In this document: positions 55,362-56,002 of the stretch, one piece after another
How the letters are laid out: every line of letters begins with the position of its first letter
Position numbering within the stretch: the stretch's first letter is position 1
Notes under the pieces: model-generated
What the model saw: the letters and a program-made list of their open reading frames with translations, nothing else
The model's database searches: none
Told to the model about the DNA's origin: nothing
Assembly (NCBI GenBank): GCA_011754105.1
Contig: JAAKDF010000011.1
Coordinates: forward strand, 1-56,002
DNA length: 56,002 nucleotides
Source: Serratia symbiotica
GTDB lineage: Bacteria; Pseudomonadota; Gammaproteobacteria; Enterobacterales; Enterobacteriaceae
Direction: 5' to 3'
Made by a program: the position numbers and the translations under genes

Positions 55362-56002
55362 ATGAAACAACTTCAAGTCTTCAAACTTCAGTTAAGACTA
55401 AATAATCATCAGGATCTTGATATGCGGCTTTTCGCAGGGTCTTAATGAGAAACATAAGACGGGAAATAAATTTATTCCCTATACTTCCCTATACGAAAAT
55501 GGCATCAATGGCTCATTGGATAGAAATCCAATCCTAAAACAAAATATCTTAAAGAATCTCCATCGCAGACGTTGCAGCAGTTACTGAAAGATTTGGAGCC
55601 AGGCTACAATAATTGCTTCCAGCAGCGTGCAGCATTCCTCTGTTTAAAAAAACGCGGGCAGAATGATGCATTGCGCTACCCACAAGGTGTGAAACTCAAT
55701 CAAGCCGATAGTCGTATATCGTTGCCAAAGTTGGCATGGTTGCGCTACATCAACAGTCGCGAAATTATAGGTGAAGTAAAAATGTCACCCCGTCAGCGAG
55801 TCATGTGGCAAATGGTACGTCAGCATACAGACAGAATACGAAGTTACTAAACCTGTTTATAACTCAGCGTCAATGGTCTAGGAGTGAATTCCGGAGCCAC
55901 CAAACTAGCTACGTTTTTAGATGGTACGGTATACACACCCGTAAACAGCTTCAAAAACAAGCCAGCGCAAGCTGGCAATGCTTTAGCGTCAGTTAAGCAG
56001 AA
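55362..56002 (+). pseudogene. tnpB: IS200/IS605 TnpB (RNA-guided nuclease family), decayed, runs off window
   Basis: From ATG at 55362 the frame reads MKQLQVFKLQLRLNNHQDLD, a TnpB start, then stops at about 55445. Further blocks in shifting frames are YTKMAS, LLKDLEPGYNNCFQQRAAF, KKRGQNDALRYPQGVKL, SRISLPKLAWLRYINSREI and, near the end, GATKLATFLDGTVYTPVNSF with the first RuvC-like region (usually GLDxG; here the Asp is not readable). Several frame breaks make it non-functional. The 3' part and any guide-RNA end lie beyond the window. Confidence 0.82.

Overview
The window looks like the chromosome of a host-restricted Serratia, most probably a Serratia symbiotica-type aphid symbiont. Almost every intact protein reads as a Serratia/Yersinia-type enterobacterial orthologue. 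trpG and trpD are separate genes, as in Serratia marcescens, and aroQ is a type II dehydroquinase. Between the intact genes lie many decayed ones (atpI, rsmG, mioC, sohB, yciK, yciO, recR, cdaR, garK, ybaL, dinG, an invasin-like adhesin, rmf) and at least six degraded copies or fragments of one IS5-family element. This mixture is typical of a recently host-restricted symbiont. The species name is an inference, not a search result.

Layout, left to right. 1-164: promoter and boxA/boxC leader of an rRNA operon whose 16S gene lies off the left edge. 339-1362: IS5 copy 1. 1580-3877: aroQ-accB-accC. 4288-5298: IS5 copy 2. 5585-9134: glmS and glmU, separated by two long perfect palindromes. 9426-16369: F1Fo ATP synthase operon with a dead atpI. 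16926-20391: dead rsmG, intact mnmG, a recognisable oriC, dead mioC. 20588-20816: IS5 fragment. 20911-28687: topA, sohB*, yciK*, rluB, yciO*, rnm (* = pseudogene). 28779-35561: complete trp operon (promoter/operator, trpL, attenuator, trpEGDCBA). 35632-36330: IS5 copy 4. 36606-45092: apt, dnaX (with its programmed frameshift), ybaB, recR*, htpG, adk, cdaR*, garK*, hemH. 45600-47548: ybaL* and dinG*. 47608-49833: glnQPH. 50286-51961: adhesin* cut by IS5 copy 5. 52045-55015: rmf*, fabA, lonH. 55149-end: remnant of an IS200/IS605 element (tnpA*, tnpB*).

Compared with the E. coli gene order, the window is a mosaic of blocks from distant map positions: accBC, the atp/oriC region, the topA-trp region (terminus half in E. 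coli), apt-to-hemH, glnHPQ and fabA-lonH. Most block junctions hold an IS5 copy, which suggests recombination between IS copies shuffled this chromosome. One consequence is that the trp operon now lies about 9 kb from oriC.

Retained functions are core or nutritional: malonyl-CoA formation (accBC), shikimate pathway (aroQ), UDP-GlcNAc synthesis (glmSU), ATP synthase, tRNA modification (mnmG), topoisomerase I, tryptophan synthesis from chorismate, purine salvage, replication clamp loader, chaperone, haem synthesis, glutamine import and unsaturated fatty acid synthesis. Lost functions are regulatory, repair, stress or free-living traits. The most interesting signal is in the trp control region. 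The operator has become a perfect 40-bp palindrome that no longer has the usual CTAG half-sites, and the leader peptide has one Trp codon instead of two in tandem. Together with proximity to oriC this could mean a partly derepressed tryptophan operon. A second theme is several long perfect inverted repeats that look like products of template switching.
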